Assembly: GCA_001298555.1 (NCBI GenBank)
Contig: LJCW01000379.1
Location: 58,822-122,821 of the forward strand
Source of the DNA: Actinobacteria bacterium OV450
GTDB taxonomy: Bacteria; Actinomycetota; Actinomycetes; Streptomycetales; Streptomycetaceae
Length of the DNA stretch: 64,000 bases
Direction: 5' to 3'
The notes under the pieces are model-generated. The model saw only the letters and a program-made list of their open reading frames with translations, was not told where the DNA came from and did not search any database. Both the position numbers and the translations under genes were made by a program. This document shows, piece after piece, positions 7,260-15,747 of the stretch (position 1 is the first letter of the stretch; every line of letters starts with the position of its first letter).

Positions 7260-10118
7260 TCAGTAGCTGGGGAGCGTCCGGGGACCGAGATCGGTGCGGG
7301 CGGGCGGACGGGCCACCCGGACGGTGGCGCTGAGCACGGAGAGCCCCTCGGTGGCGACGACGACCGGTTCGAGGGTGACGCCCACCACTTCGGGGTGGTC
7401 GTCGACGAGCCGGGACAGCCGCAGCAGGAGCTCTTCGAGGGCGGCGGTGTCGACGGGGTCGCTGCCGCGCCAGCCGAAGAGGAGGGGTGCGGCCCGGATG
7501 GACCGGATCAGCCCGGCCGCGTCCCGGTCGGTGGCGGGGACGAGGCGGTGGGCGGTGTCGCCGAGCAGCTCGGAGGCGACGCCGGCGAGCCCGAAGGAGA
7601 GGACGGCGCCCGCGGCGGGGTCGATCACGGACCGCACGACGGTGTCGACCCCGCGGGGCACCATGGCCTGGACGACGGGCTGCAGCTCGGCGGGGGTTCC
7701 CAGGAGGTCGGTGAGCTCCTCGTACGAGCGGCGCAGGTCGGCCTCGGTCGCGAGGTCGAGGCGTACGCCGCCGAGGTCCGCGCGGTGGCGCAGGTGCGGG
7801 GCCGTGGTCTTGAGGGCGACGGGGTAGCCCAGGGTCCGCGCTGCCGAGACCGCGTCGTCCGCGGTGGGCGCGGGCAGCGTGGGGAGCACCCGGATCCCGT
7901 AGTGGGCGAGCAGCGCGCCGGCGTCGGGTTCGGTGAGGGTGAGCACGCGGTCGCCGGCGTCCGCCAGCAGGCCGGCGAGCCGGGCGGCGGCCCCGGCCTC
8001 GTCGATGTCCTCGTACGCGGGGACCTGGCCGGCGTCGGCGTTGGCCCGGCGCCACTGCCCGTACCGGACGGCCTCGGCGACGGCCCGGACGGCCCGCTCG
8101 GCGGCCGGGTACGCCGGGATCCGCACGTCCGGGGCTTCAGCGGAACCGGCTCCGCCGGCGGCGGGAGCGGCGGGTGCGGCGGTGTCCGTGCGCGGGGTGC
8201 CGGGGCGCGGGAGCGGGGTTCCGGGCAGCGGAACAGCCCGGGGGCCGGGGCGCACCGGGCCGGTGGCGGTGCCGGCTCCGGGCAGGACCCCGGCCGGGGA
8301 CAGGGCGTCGACGAGCTCCGCCAGCTCGACGTGGACCACGGCCACCGGTTTGCCGGGACGGCCCGCGACCGCCTCCCGGAGGGCTGCGGCCAGGTCGTCC
8401 TGCGGCGTCTGCTCGTTCACCCAGGGGATCACCGTGACGATCACCGCGTCGTTCTCGGCGGAGGCCAGCGCGGCGCCCAGTGCCAGCCGGAAGTCCTGCG
8501 GCGTCGCCGCCGTCGTCAGGTCCAGCGGGACCGCGGGGCGCAGCCCCTGCGCGAGGCACGCGTCGTAGGTGAGGACGCCGAGCGACTCCGAGTTCCCGAG
8601 GATCGCCACGCGCGGTCCGGCGGGCAGCGGCTGCGAGGCCAGCAACAGGCCGACGTCGACCAGCTCCGTGACCGTGTCGACCCGGATCACCCCGGCCTGC
8701 CGGAGCAGTGCGGAGACCGTGGTGTCCGCCAGGCCGGTTCCGGGGACCACGTGCCCGGCGGGGGTGTGGCGGCCGCCTCCCCTCGCGACGACGACCGGCT
8801 TCTCGGCCGCCGTCCGCCGGGCGAGCCGGGTGAACTTCCGCGGGTTGCCGAGGGTTTCGAGGTACATCAGCGCGACGTCGGTGGCTTCGTCCTCGTACCA
8901 GTACTGGAGGATGTCGTTGCCGGAGACGTCCGCCCGGTTGCCCGCGGAGACGAAGGACGACAGCCCCGCGCCCCGCCGCAGCAGCGCGGAGAGCAGCGAG
9001 ATGCCGATCGCCCCGGACTGGGTGAACAGTCCGATGCGGCCGCGGATCGGCGCGGGCGCCGGGGTGAGGGAGGCGTTGAGCGCGACCTCCGGTGCGGTGT
9101 TGATGACGCCGTAGGCGTTCGGCCCGATCAGCCGCATCCCGTACGAGCGGACCTGGCGCACCAGTTCGCGCTGCCGGTCGAGCCCGGCCGGGCCGCTCTC
9201 CCCGTACCCGGCGGAGAGCACCACGAGCCCCTGCACTCCGTGCTCCCCGCAGGCCGCCACGGCCTCGGGGACCCGCGCGGCGGGGACCGCGATCACCGCG
9301 AGGTCGACCGGGGCGTCGATGTCACCGAGCGCGCGGTAGGCCCGTACGCCGTCCAGCAGATCGGCGGTGGCCGCCTCGTTGACCGCGTAGAGGTGCCCGC
9401 GGAATCCGCTGTCGCGCAGGTTGCGCAGGGCGGCGGCGCCGACGCCCCCGCCGGAGCGGCTGACTCCGATGACGGCCACCGAGCCGGGGGCCAGCAGCCG
9501 CTGTACGGAGCGGGCCTCGGCGCGCTGCTCGCGGGCCCGCTGCACGGCCAGGGACTCGGCGGTGGGTTCCAGGTCGAGGGTCAGGTGGACGGAGCCGTCC
9601 TCGAAGCTGCGCTTCTGCTGGTAACCGGCGTCCGTGAACACCTTGATCATCTTGTTGTTGGCGGGCAGCACCTCGGCGGCGAACCGGCGGATGCCCCGCT
9701 CGCGGGCGACCGCGCCGATGTGTTCGAGGAGCGCGGAAGCCACTCCGCGGCCCTGGTGGGCGTCCTGCACGAGGAAGGCGACCTCGGCCTCGTCCGCGGG
9801 GGCGGAGGCGGGCCGGCCGTCGGGGCCGATCCGGTCGTAGCGGACGGTGCCGATGAACTCCTCGCCGACGGTCGCCGCGAGGCCGACCCGGTCCACGTAG
9901 TCGTGGTGCGTGAAGCGGTGCACGTCGCGGTCGGAGAGCCGGGGGTAGGGCGCGAAGAAGCGGTAGTACTTCGACTCGTCGGAGACCTGCTCGTAGAAGC
10001 TGACCAGCCGGCCCGCGTCCTCGGTGGTGATGGGCCTGATCCGGGCGGTGCCGCCGTCGCGCAGGACGACGTCCGCTTCCCAGTGGGCCGGGTAGGAGGG
10101 GTCCGACGGGGTGGTCAT
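7260..10118 (-). CDS. Pat-like protein: GNAT acetyltransferase fused to NDP-forming acyl-CoA synthetase
   Basis: The protein has 952 residues. The N-terminal GNAT domain (about 18-185) carries the acetyl-CoA loop QGRGVASALL. The rest matches the NDP-forming acyl-CoA synthetase fold: CoA-binding domain (GSVAVIGVSRS), the succinyl-CoA-ligase-like domain (GLFTQSGAIGISLL) and a C-terminal ATP-grasp-like half. The position that holds the catalytic His (SHTGSLAG) in active synthetases reads PGTGLADTT here, so the synthetase half is probably non-catalytic. That is known for protein lysine acetyltransferases of the Pat type. A GNAT-first order is known from Streptomyces Pat. A Pro/Gly/Ala-rich insert lies around residues 600-665. 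Probable role: acetylating metabolic enzymes such as acetyl-CoA synthetase (inference). Confidence 0.88.
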   Translation of the reverse strand: MTTPSDPSYPAHWEADVVLRDGGTARIRPITTEDAGRLVSFYEQVSDESKYYRFFAPYPRLSDRDVHRFTHHDYVDRVGLAATVGEEFIGTVRYDRIGPDGRPASAPADEAEVAFLVQDAHQGRGVASALLEHIGAVARERGIRRFAAEVLPANNKMIKVFTDAGYQQKRSFEDGSVHLTLDLEPTAESLAVQRAREQRAEARSVQRLLAPGSVAVIGVSRSGGGVGAAALRNLRDSGFRGHLYAVNEAATADLLDGVRAYRALGDIDAPVDLAVIAVPAARVPEAVAACGEHGVQGLVVLSAGYGESGPAGLDRQRELVRQVRSYGMRLIGPNAYGVINTAPEVALNASLTPAPAPIRGRIGLFTQSGAIGISLLSALLRRGAGLSSFVSAGNRADVSGNDILQYWYEDEATDVALMYLETLGNPRKFTRLARRTAAEKPVVVARGGGRHTPAGHVVPGTGLADTTVSALLRQAGVIRVDTVTELVDVGLLLASQPLPAGPRVAILGNSESLGVLTYDACLAQGLRPAVPLDLTTAATPQDFRLALGAALASAENDAVIVTVIPWVNEQTPQDDLAAALREAVAGRPGKPVAVVHVELAELVDALSPAGVLPGAGTATGPVRPGPRAVPLPGTPLPRPGTPRTDTAAPAAPAAGGAGSAEAPDVRIPAYPAAERAVRAVAEAVRYGQWRRANADAGQVPAYEDIDEAGAAARLAGLLADAGDRVLTLTEPDAGALLAHYGIRVLPTLPAPTADDAVSAARTLGYPVALKTTAPHLRHRADLGGVRLDLATEADLRRSYEELTDLLGTPAELQPVVQAMVPRGVDTVVRSVIDPAAGAVLSFGLAGVASELLGDTAHRLVPATDRDAAGLIRSIRAAPLLFGWRGSDPVDTAALEELLLRLSRLVDDHPEVVGVTLEPVVVATEGLSVLSATVRVARPPARTDLGPRTLPSY

Positions 10119-10263
10119 GCGGTGATCTTAAGGGCAGACCGGCCGGACGGCTCCCTGCGCGGCGCGCGCGGCAGACAGGGTCAAACCAGTGCAAGCTGGG
10201 GTAGGTCCAGCGGCGGAGGATCCGGGCCGAAGGTCGGTCGGAGCATGCGAGGCGTCGTGAGAG

Positions 10264-10279
10264 ACTGGTCTAGACAACC
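10264..10279. promoter_or_regulatory. DasR-type dre site upstream of ptsH
   Basis: The sequence ACTGGTCTAGACAACC closely matches the DasR-responsive element, a 16-base palindrome built around TGGTCTAGACCA. It sits 25 bases before the ptsH start, in the ptsH promoter region and 146 bases from the start of the divergent Pat-like gene. DasR is the GntR-family N-acetylglucosamine regulator of Streptomyces and is known to control PTS genes. Confidence 0.85.
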
Positions 10280-10303
10280 CGTAAGAACCTGAAGGGCATC
10301 ACC

Positions 10304-10585
10304 ATGGCAGAGCGCCGCGTCAACGTCGGGTGGGCCGAGGGCCTGCACGCTCGTCCCGCCTCGATCTTCGTCCGTGCGACGACCGCTTCCGGTGTCCCGG
10401 TGACCATCGCGAAGGCCGACGGGAACCCCGTCAACGCCGCGTCCATGCTCGCGGTGCTGAGCCTGGGCGCGCAGGGCGGCGAGGAGATCATCCTCGCGTC
10501 CGACGCCGAGGGTGCCGAGGTCGCACTGGACCGCCTCGCGAAGCTGGTCGCCGAGGGCCTCGAAGAGCTCCCCGAGACCGTCTGA
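10304..10585 (+). CDS. ptsH: Phosphocarrier protein HPr
   Basis: The protein has 93 residues and the HPr fold. The phosphorylation site His15 sits in GLHARPAS. Ser47, in the NAASMLAVLSLGA helix, is the position phosphorylated by HPr kinase in Firmicutes; that kinase is not expected here. HPr relays phosphate from enzyme I to sugar-specific EII components, chiefly for N-acetylglucosamine and fructose in Streptomyces. The gene is monocistronic: a strong palindromic terminator follows 21 bases after the stop. The DasR-type site upstream ties expression to aminosugar supply. Confidence 0.97.
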   Translation: MAERRVNVGWAEGLHARPASIFVRATTASGVPVTIAKADGNPVNAASMLAVLSLGAQGGEEIILASDAEGAEVALDRLAKLVAEGLEELPETV

Positions 10586-10606
10586 TCCTTCGGGTTCGCC
10601 CGGACA

Positions 10607-10656
10607 TGCGAAGAGGCCGCGGCCACCGGAATTCCGGCGGCCGCGGCCTCTTCGCA
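10607..10656 (+). terminator. Palindromic terminator after ptsH
   Basis: An 18-base arm (TGCGAAGAGGCCGCGGCC) pairs with its complement at 10639-10656. The centre CCGGAATTCCGG is itself palindromic, and a single A/C mismatch separates the two parts. The 50-base element is nearly symmetrical and could also stop transcription coming from the right. Confidence 0.85.
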
Positions 10657-10746
10657 TTCAGGAATTAGGGGCGTCCGCGCAGTGCGGGCATACCGGCCGC
10701 GGCGAATTCAGCCGACGCCTTTCCTTCTCAAATTAATGCACCTCTG

Positions 10747-11412
10747 TTAAAGCCGACCGCCCGCCGTGTTTACGGCATGTTGCGAAGTCCTCACCCGCGG
10801 CCGGTGCGCCCGCGCCGCGCGGTCCGCGTGGACGGCCGTCAGCGCCCGCGCCCGCTCGGCGTCCCCGCGGGCGACGGCGTCCACGATCGCCCCGTGCTCC
10901 GCCCAGGACTCCACCGGCCGCTCCGGCGCCTCGACCACGTACATCCAGGCGATCTTGTGCCGCATCTGCGTGAGCAGCGCGATCAGCCCGGGGCTGCCGG
11001 AGGCCTGGGCGAGGGTCTCGTGGAACCAGCCGCCCAGCGACCGCAGATCCTCCCCCTGGCCTTGCCTGGCCCGTTCCTGACCCAGCCTGACCAGACCGCG
11101 CAGCACCTTGAGATGACCCTCGGTGCGCCGCCGGGCGGCCCGGGCGGCGGCCAGGGGCTCCAGCAGCATCCGCAGCTCCAGCAGGTCGGCCGCCTCCTGC
11201 TCGGTGGGCTCCGCGACGCAGGCGCCCGCATGCCGGCGGGAGGTGACGAACCCCTCGGACTCCAGGGTCCGCAGCGCCTCACGGACCGGGACGCGGGAGA
11301 CCCCGTACCGGCGTGCCAGCAGTTCCTCGGTCAGCCGGCCGCCCGGCGCGAAGACCCCGGAGACGATGTCGTCGCGGATCGCCGTGCATACCGCGTGCGC
11401 AGGAATACGCAA
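10747..11412 (-). CDS. GntR-family regulator, FadR subfamily (FCD domain)
   Basis: The protein has 221 residues. The N-terminal winged helix-turn-helix spans about 8-72 (LARRYGVSRVPVREALRTLE). The C-terminal FCD ligand domain spans about 80-205 with the pattern LLELRMLLEP, WFHETLAQASGSPGL and EHGAIVDAVARGD, whose Asp/His residues usually bind a metal and an organic acid. The repressor target is not evident. The gene is downstream of the M23 peptidase gene but separated from it by a terminator, so it is probably transcribed alone. Confidence 0.9.
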   Translation of the reverse strand: MRIPAHAVCTAIRDDIVSGVFAPGGRLTEELLARRYGVSRVPVREALRTLESEGFVTSRRHAGACVAEPTEQEAADLLELRMLLEPLAAARAARRRTEGHLKVLRGLVRLGQERARQGQGEDLRSLGGWFHETLAQASGSPGLIALLTQMRHKIAWMYVVEAPERPVESWAEHGAIVDAVARGDAERARALTAVHADRAARAHRPRVRTSQHAVNTAGGRL

Positions 11413-11543
11413 GTCCGGACCTCCGCCTATTTCCGATTGCCGACGCCATTACGCGACCGCGTTGCGATCGTATCGGGACTCTATTGCAATGCGCGATGTT
11501 TTCCGAGTGCGGACGGAAATCGCGGAGGTTTACGGCCACAACG

Positions 11544-11576
11544 CGAAGGCCCCGGCTCGGGGAGCCGGGGCCTTCG
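11544..11576 (-). terminator. Terminator after the M23 peptidase gene
   Basis: CGAAGGCCCCGGCT pairs with AGCCGGGGCCTTCG around a short CGGGG loop. It lies 14 bases beyond the peptidase stop codon on the minus strand. Confidence 0.85.
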
Positions 11577-11590
11577 GTGGAGTGCGCGGG

Positions 11591-12385
11591 TCAGACGTCG
11601 ACGCCGTGGCTGCGCAGGTACGCGACCGGGTCGATGTCGGAGCCGTACTGGGCGCCGGTGCGGGCCTCGAAGTGCAGGTGCGGGCCGCTGGAGTTGCCGG
11701 TGGAGCCCGACAGGCCGATCTGCTGGCCCGGGGTGACCTGCTCGCCGACGGAGACGTTCAGCGAGGACATGTGGCCGTACTGCGTGTACGTGCCGTCGTT
11801 GTGCTTGATGACGACGTTGTTGCCGTACGCGCCGCCCCAGCCGGCCTCGACCACGGTTCCGGCGCCCACCGCGTGCACCGAGGTGCCGGAGGCCGCGTGG
11901 AAGTCGATGCCGGTGTGGCTGCCGGAGGACCACATGCCGCCGCCCGCGTGCCACTGGGTGCTGATGTAGGAACCGTCGACGGGGGCCACGAAGGTGTTGA
12001 GGCGCTTGCGCTCCTCCTCGCGGGCGGCGCGCTCGGCGGCCTCGCGCTCGGCCTTCGCCTTGTCCTCGGCCTTCTGCTTGGCCTCGGCGGCGCGGGCCTT
12101 CGCGTCGGCCTCGGCCTTCGCCTTGACGGCCGCGGCGTCGGCCGCGTTCTGCTGCGCCTCGGCCTGGGCCTCGATCTCGCCCGCGAGGTCCTCGGCGGTG
12201 ACCACGGCGTTCAGGCCGGTGTCCTCCATGGAGGGGGCCTTGTCGGACGCGGCGAACGCCGGTCCGGCGAGGGAGCCGACGACACCGGTGGTGGCGAGGG
12301 CGGCTATGCCGGCATAACCGGCGGTCTTGCGGCTCAGACGGCTGGAACCACGGTGCTTGCCGGCGGCACGACTGCCAAACGCCAT
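11591..12385 (-). CDS. Secreted M23 family cell-wall endopeptidase
   Basis: The protein has 264 residues. A basic N-terminus and a hydrophobic segment end in GPAFA-A, giving a predicted cleavage near residue 46. An Ala/Lys/Glu-rich coiled coil follows (about 70-128). The C-terminal LytM/M23 domain carries the zinc ligands in HTGIDFH (near 157) and GPHLHFEAR (near 234-242). Such enzymes cut peptidoglycan peptide bridges. The coiled coil may space the domain from the wall or mediate oligomerisation. The leader contains a cyclic-di-AMP riboswitch, so synthesis should fall or rise with c-di-AMP. It is a single-gene unit with its own terminator. Confidence 0.94.
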   Translation of the reverse strand: MAFGSRAAGKHRGSSRLSRKTAGYAGIAALATTGVVGSLAGPAFAASDKAPSMEDTGLNAVVTAEDLAGEIEAQAEAQQNAADAAAVKAKAEADAKARAAEAKQKAEDKAKAEREAAERAAREEERKRLNTFVAPVDGSYISTQWHAGGGMWSSGSHTGIDFHAASGTSVHAVGAGTVVEAGWGGAYGNNVVIKHNDGTYTQYGHMSSLNVSVGEQVTPGQQIGLSGSTGNSSGPHLHFEARTGAQYGSDIDPVAYLRSHGVDV

Positions 12386-12410
12386 GAAGGGGCTGATCCT
12401 TTCCTTCCCT

Positions 12411-12550
12411 CTCGCCTACCGGGTTAGCTGACGGGTTCGGAGCAGGAAGGTCTCCTACGGGCCCCCTCTGACGAGGCGGTCCGATTCACCCCAGGGACGC
12501 ATGTGGGTCCCCGGCTCCCCAGGCTCGCGCCTGACGGGGACTCGGCGATC
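12411..12550 (-). promoter_or_regulatory. Cyclic-di-AMP riboswitch (ydaO-yuaA class)
   Basis: Read on the minus strand, the leader contains the class hallmarks in order: CCGAGTCCCCGTC, GGGGAGCCGGGGACCC, CTGGGGTGAATCGG, GTAGGAGACCTTCC, then CCGAACCCGTCAGCTAACC and GGTAGGCGAG. It ends 25 bases before the start codon of the M23 peptidase. This RNA class binds cyclic-di-AMP and in actinobacteria commonly precedes cell-wall hydrolase genes such as rpfA. Binding normally turns expression off. Confidence 0.95.
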
Positions 12551-12696
12551 GCTGCCCGGTGCCGCGGATGCGGCGCGTACAACTGACGGACAGCACGGCC
12601 GACGCTAGGCGGATCATCAGTCAATCGCCAAACAGACGCGCCTTTTTGTTGCGTACGCCACATCCCATACAAGCAACCTCTCCACTAAACAGACAA

Positions 12697-12731
12697 AAGG
12701 GGCTCCGGTGGGCAAGCCACCGGAGCCCCTT
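12697..12731 (-). terminator. Terminator after the M16 operon
   Basis: AAGGGGCTCCGGTGG pairs perfectly with CCACCGGAGCCCCTT around a GCAAG loop. It lies 11 bases beyond the stop of the second M16 gene on the minus strand. Between it and the riboswitch (about 12551-12696) is room for the M23 promoter; TTGGCG and TAGCGT with an 18-base spacer (12602-12631) are a weak candidate. Confidence 0.9.
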
Positions 12732-12741
12732 GGGACGTCCG

Positions 12742-14133
12742 TCAGTTGGTGACGACGGTGACCTCACCGATCCCCAGCGCCCGCACCGGCGCCTCGATCT
12801 GCGCAGCGTCGCCCACCAGGACCGTGACCAGGCGGTCCACCGGGAAGGCGGCCAGAACGGCCGAAGTCGCCTCCACCGTGCCCGTCTGGGCCAGCTGCGC
12901 GTACAACTGCGCCTGGTAGTCGTCCGGGAGCTCCTGCTCGACCTGGTCGGCGAGCGTGCCGGCGACGGCCGCGGCCGTCTCGAACTTCAGCGGGGCCACG
13001 CCCACCAAGTTCTGCACCGCCACGTCCCGTTCGGCGTCGGTCAGGCCGCCCTCCGCGAGGGTGCGGAGCACCTTCCAGAGGTCGTCGAGCGCCGGGCCCG
13101 TGTTGGGAGTGTCCACCGAGCCGCTGATGGCGAGCATCGAGGCGCCCTTGCCGTCGGCCGTGGAGCGCAGCACCTGGCCGAAGGCGCGCACGCCGTACGT
13201 GTACCCCTTCTCCTCACGCAGCACCTTGTCCAGCCGCGAGGTGAGGGTGCCGCCCAGGCAGTACGTGCCGAGCACCTGCGCCGCCCAGACCCGGTCGTGC
13301 CGGTCCGGCCCGATCCGGCCGATGAGCAGCTGCGTCTGGACCGCTCCGGGCCGGTCCACGATGACCACGCGCCCCGTGTCGTCGGCGGTCACCGGCGGTA
13401 CCGGCAGCGCCTCGGCGGAGTTGCCGGTCCAGGTGCCCAGGGTGTCCGCGAGGACGGCGTCCAGGTCGATGCCGGTCAGGTCGCCGACGACGACCGCGGT
13501 GGCCGTGGCGGGGCGTACGTGGGCCTCGTAGAAGGCGCGTACGGCCGCGGAGTCGATCCGGGCGACCGTCTCCTCGGTGCCCTGGCGCGGCCGGGACATC
13601 CGCAGCGTCGCCGGGAAGAGCTGCTTGGAGAGCTCCTTGGCGGCGCGGCGCTGGGGGTTGGCCAGCTCGTGCGGGATCTCGTCGAGCCGGTTGCGCACCA
13701 GCCGGTCGACCTCGGCGTCGGCGAACGCGGGCGCGCGCAGCGCCTCGGCGAGCAGGCCCAGCGCCTTGTGCAGGCGGGAGGCCGGGACCTCCAGGGAGAC
13801 CCGCAGGCCCGGGTGGTCGGCGTGCGCGTCAAGGGTGGCGCCGCAGCGCTCCAGCTCGGCCGCGAACTCCTCGGCGGAGTGCTTGTCGGTGCCCTCGGAC
13901 AGCGCGCGGGCCATGATGGTCGCCACGCCGTCCAGGCCCTGGGGCTCCGCGTCCAGCGGGGCGGCGAGGTTGACCTCGACGGCGACGACCTGCTGGCCGG
14001 GCCGGTGGCAGCGCAGCACGGTCAGGCCGTTGGACAGCGCGCCGCGCTCGGGGGCCGGGAAGGCCCACGGCCGGGCCTCGCCGGCCTGCGGCTGCGGGTG
14101 GAAGGTCATCGTGACGGCTGCGGTGTCGCTCAC
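12742..14133 (-). CDS. M16 family peptidase subunit lacking the zinc motif
   Basis: The protein has 463 residues and the two-domain insulinase/M16 fold (LSNGLTVLRCHRPGQQVVAVEV at the N-terminus, then a second domain from about 230). The HxxEH zinc motif expected near residue 70 is absent: the equivalent helix reads LDGVATIMARALSEGT. It is therefore likely the non-catalytic partner of the upstream gene product, as in heterodimeric M16B pairs such as mitochondrial processing peptidase. Its GTG start overlaps the upstream stop as GTGA, which supports equimolar translation. There is no signal peptide. Confidence 0.88.
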   Translation of the reverse strand: MSDTAAVTMTFHPQPQAGEARPWAFPAPERGALSNGLTVLRCHRPGQQVVAVEVNLAAPLDAEPQGLDGVATIMARALSEGTDKHSAEEFAAELERCGATLDAHADHPGLRVSLEVPASRLHKALGLLAEALRAPAFADAEVDRLVRNRLDEIPHELANPQRRAAKELSKQLFPATLRMSRPRQGTEETVARIDSAAVRAFYEAHVRPATATAVVVGDLTGIDLDAVLADTLGTWTGNSAEALPVPPVTADDTGRVVIVDRPGAVQTQLLIGRIGPDRHDRVWAAQVLGTYCLGGTLTSRLDKVLREEKGYTYGVRAFGQVLRSTADGKGASMLAISGSVDTPNTGPALDDLWKVLRTLAEGGLTDAERDVAVQNLVGVAPLKFETAAAVAGTLADQVEQELPDDYQAQLYAQLAQTGTVEATSAVLAAFPVDRLVTVLVGDAAQIEAPVRALGIGEVTVVTN

Positions 14134-15491
14134 TGCTCCGCCCCCTCGTTCTCGTCGTTCTCGTCGGCCGCGTCGGCGTCGGCCGCTGCCGGCAGCGGCT
14201 CGTACACCAGCACCGCCCGGTTGTCGGGGCGCAGCCGGGCCGCGGCCACCGCCTGCACCTCCTCGGCGGTGATGTCGAGGACCCGCCGGACGGCGGTCAG
14301 GGCCAGCTGCGGGTCGCCGAACAGCACCGCGAACCGGCACAGTTCGTCGGCGCGGCCGGCCACCGTGCTCAGCCGGTCCAGCCACTCCCGCTCCAGCTGC
14401 GCCTGCGCGCGCTCCATCTCCTCGGCGGTCGGGCCCTCGGCGGCGAACCGCGCGAGCTCCTCGTCGACGGCCGCCTCGATGGCGGGCACCTCGACCCCGC
14501 TGGAGGTCTTGACGTCCAGCCAGCCCATGGACGGCGCACCGGCGAGCCGCAGCATGCCGAAGCCGGCGGCGACGGCGCTCTGGTCGCGGCGCACCAGTCG
14601 GTTGTGCAGGCGGGAGGACTCGCCGCCGCCCAGGATGGTCAGCGCCACGTCGGCGGCGTCGCACTCGCGGGTGCCGTCGTGCGGGAGCCGGTAGGCGGCC
14701 ATCAGCGCGCGGGCCGGTACCTCCTCCACGATCTCCTCGCGCAGCTGCTCGCCCATGATCTCGGGGAGCGCGCCGTCGCGCGGCGGCTGCTTGCCGTCGT
14801 GCCCGGGGATGGTGCCGAAGTACTTCTCGACCCACGCGAGCGTCTGCTCGGGGTCGATGTCGCCGACGACCGCCAGCACCGCGTTGTTCGGCGCGTAGTA
14901 CGTACGGAAGAAGGCGCGGGCGTCCTCCAGGGAGGCCGCGTCCAGGTCGGCCATGGAGCCGATGGGGGTGTGGTGGTACGGGTGGCCCTCGGGGTACGCC
15001 AGCGCGGTCAGCCTCTCGAACGCCGTGCCGTACGGGACGTTGTCGTACCGCTGGCGGCGCTCGTTCTTGACGACATCGCGCTGGTTCTCCATGGACTCGT
15101 CGTCCAGGGCGGTGAGCAGCGAGCCCATCCGGTCCGCTTCCAGCCACAGCGCGAGCTCCAGCTGGTGGGCCGGCATGGTCTCGAAGTAGTTGGTGCGCTC
15201 GAAGCTCGTGGTGCCGTTGAGCGAGCCGCCCGCACCCTGGACCAGCTCGAAGTGCCCGTTGCCGGGTACGCTCGCCGAGCCCTGGAACATCAGGTGCTCG
15301 AAGAGGTGAGCCAGACCGGTCCGTCCCTTGACTTCGTGGCGCGAGCCGACGTCGTACCAGAGGCAGACCGCGGCGACCGGGGTCAGGTGATCCTCGGAGA
15401 GCACCACGCGCAGGCCGTTGGCCAGCCGGTGCTCGGTCGCTGTCAGGCCGCCGGAGCCGGCCTGGGCTGTGGCCGTGTGACCCATGGGCAT
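14130..15491 (-). CDS. M16 family zinc peptidase, catalytic subunit
   Basis: The protein has 453 residues. The inverted zinc motif HLFEH lies near residue 64 (GLAHLFEHLMFQGSA), with the downstream Glu expected in the following helix. A second M16 domain (HHTPIGSMADLDAASLEDARAF region onward) completes the clam-shell. Members degrade or process short unstructured peptides in the cytosol or at the membrane. It is the first gene of a two-gene operon ending in a strong terminator. The start may be at 15491 or the second ATG at 15485. An acidic, Asp/Glu-rich tail ends the protein. Confidence 0.92.
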   Translation of the reverse strand: MPMGHTATAQAGSGGLTATEHRLANGLRVVLSEDHLTPVAAVCLWYDVGSRHEVKGRTGLAHLFEHLMFQGSASVPGNGHFELVQGAGGSLNGTTSFERTNYFETMPAHQLELALWLEADRMGSLLTALDDESMENQRDVVKNERRQRYDNVPYGTAFERLTALAYPEGHPYHHTPIGSMADLDAASLEDARAFFRTYYAPNNAVLAVVGDIDPEQTLAWVEKYFGTIPGHDGKQPPRDGALPEIMGEQLREEIVEEVPARALMAAYRLPHDGTRECDAADVALTILGGGESSRLHNRLVRRDQSAVAAGFGMLRLAGAPSMGWLDVKTSSGVEVPAIEAAVDEELARFAAEGPTAEEMERAQAQLEREWLDRLSTVAGRADELCRFAVLFGDPQLALTAVRRVLDITAEEVQAVAAARLRPDNRAVLVYEPLPAAADADAADENDENEGAEQ

Positions 15492-15747
15492 GTGGTCCCT
15501 TCGATCGCGATGCAGAGATTTCCGTCAGACCTGCCACTGTATGCAAGCGCGTCGGTGACCGGAGAAGTTCCCGGCGCACGCTCCCCCGCGACTCCGTCCG
15601 GGGGTGACCGCCAGGGTCGGGGTCGGCGTTGTCGGTGCCTCGGGCCACAATGGTCCGCGACACCCCCGTCAACCCCGCTCGGATCACCCGCCAGATCACC
15701 CGCCAGACCCCCAGCACACCTTTTCTTGGTTAAGGAGCCGCGCAGCG

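Noticed and set aside
6756..10292. An 1178-codon open frame on the plus strand opposite the Pat-like gene
   Set aside because: It is a by-product of very high GC at third positions on the opposite strand. Its composition (Gly, Arg, Asp-rich repeats) has no domain, and the minus-strand gene fully explains the region.
15679..15708. Direct repeat GATCACCCGCCA twice before parC
   Set aside because: It is only two short units in a GC-rich gap and lies close to the start codon; there is no reason to call it an operator or part of a larger array.
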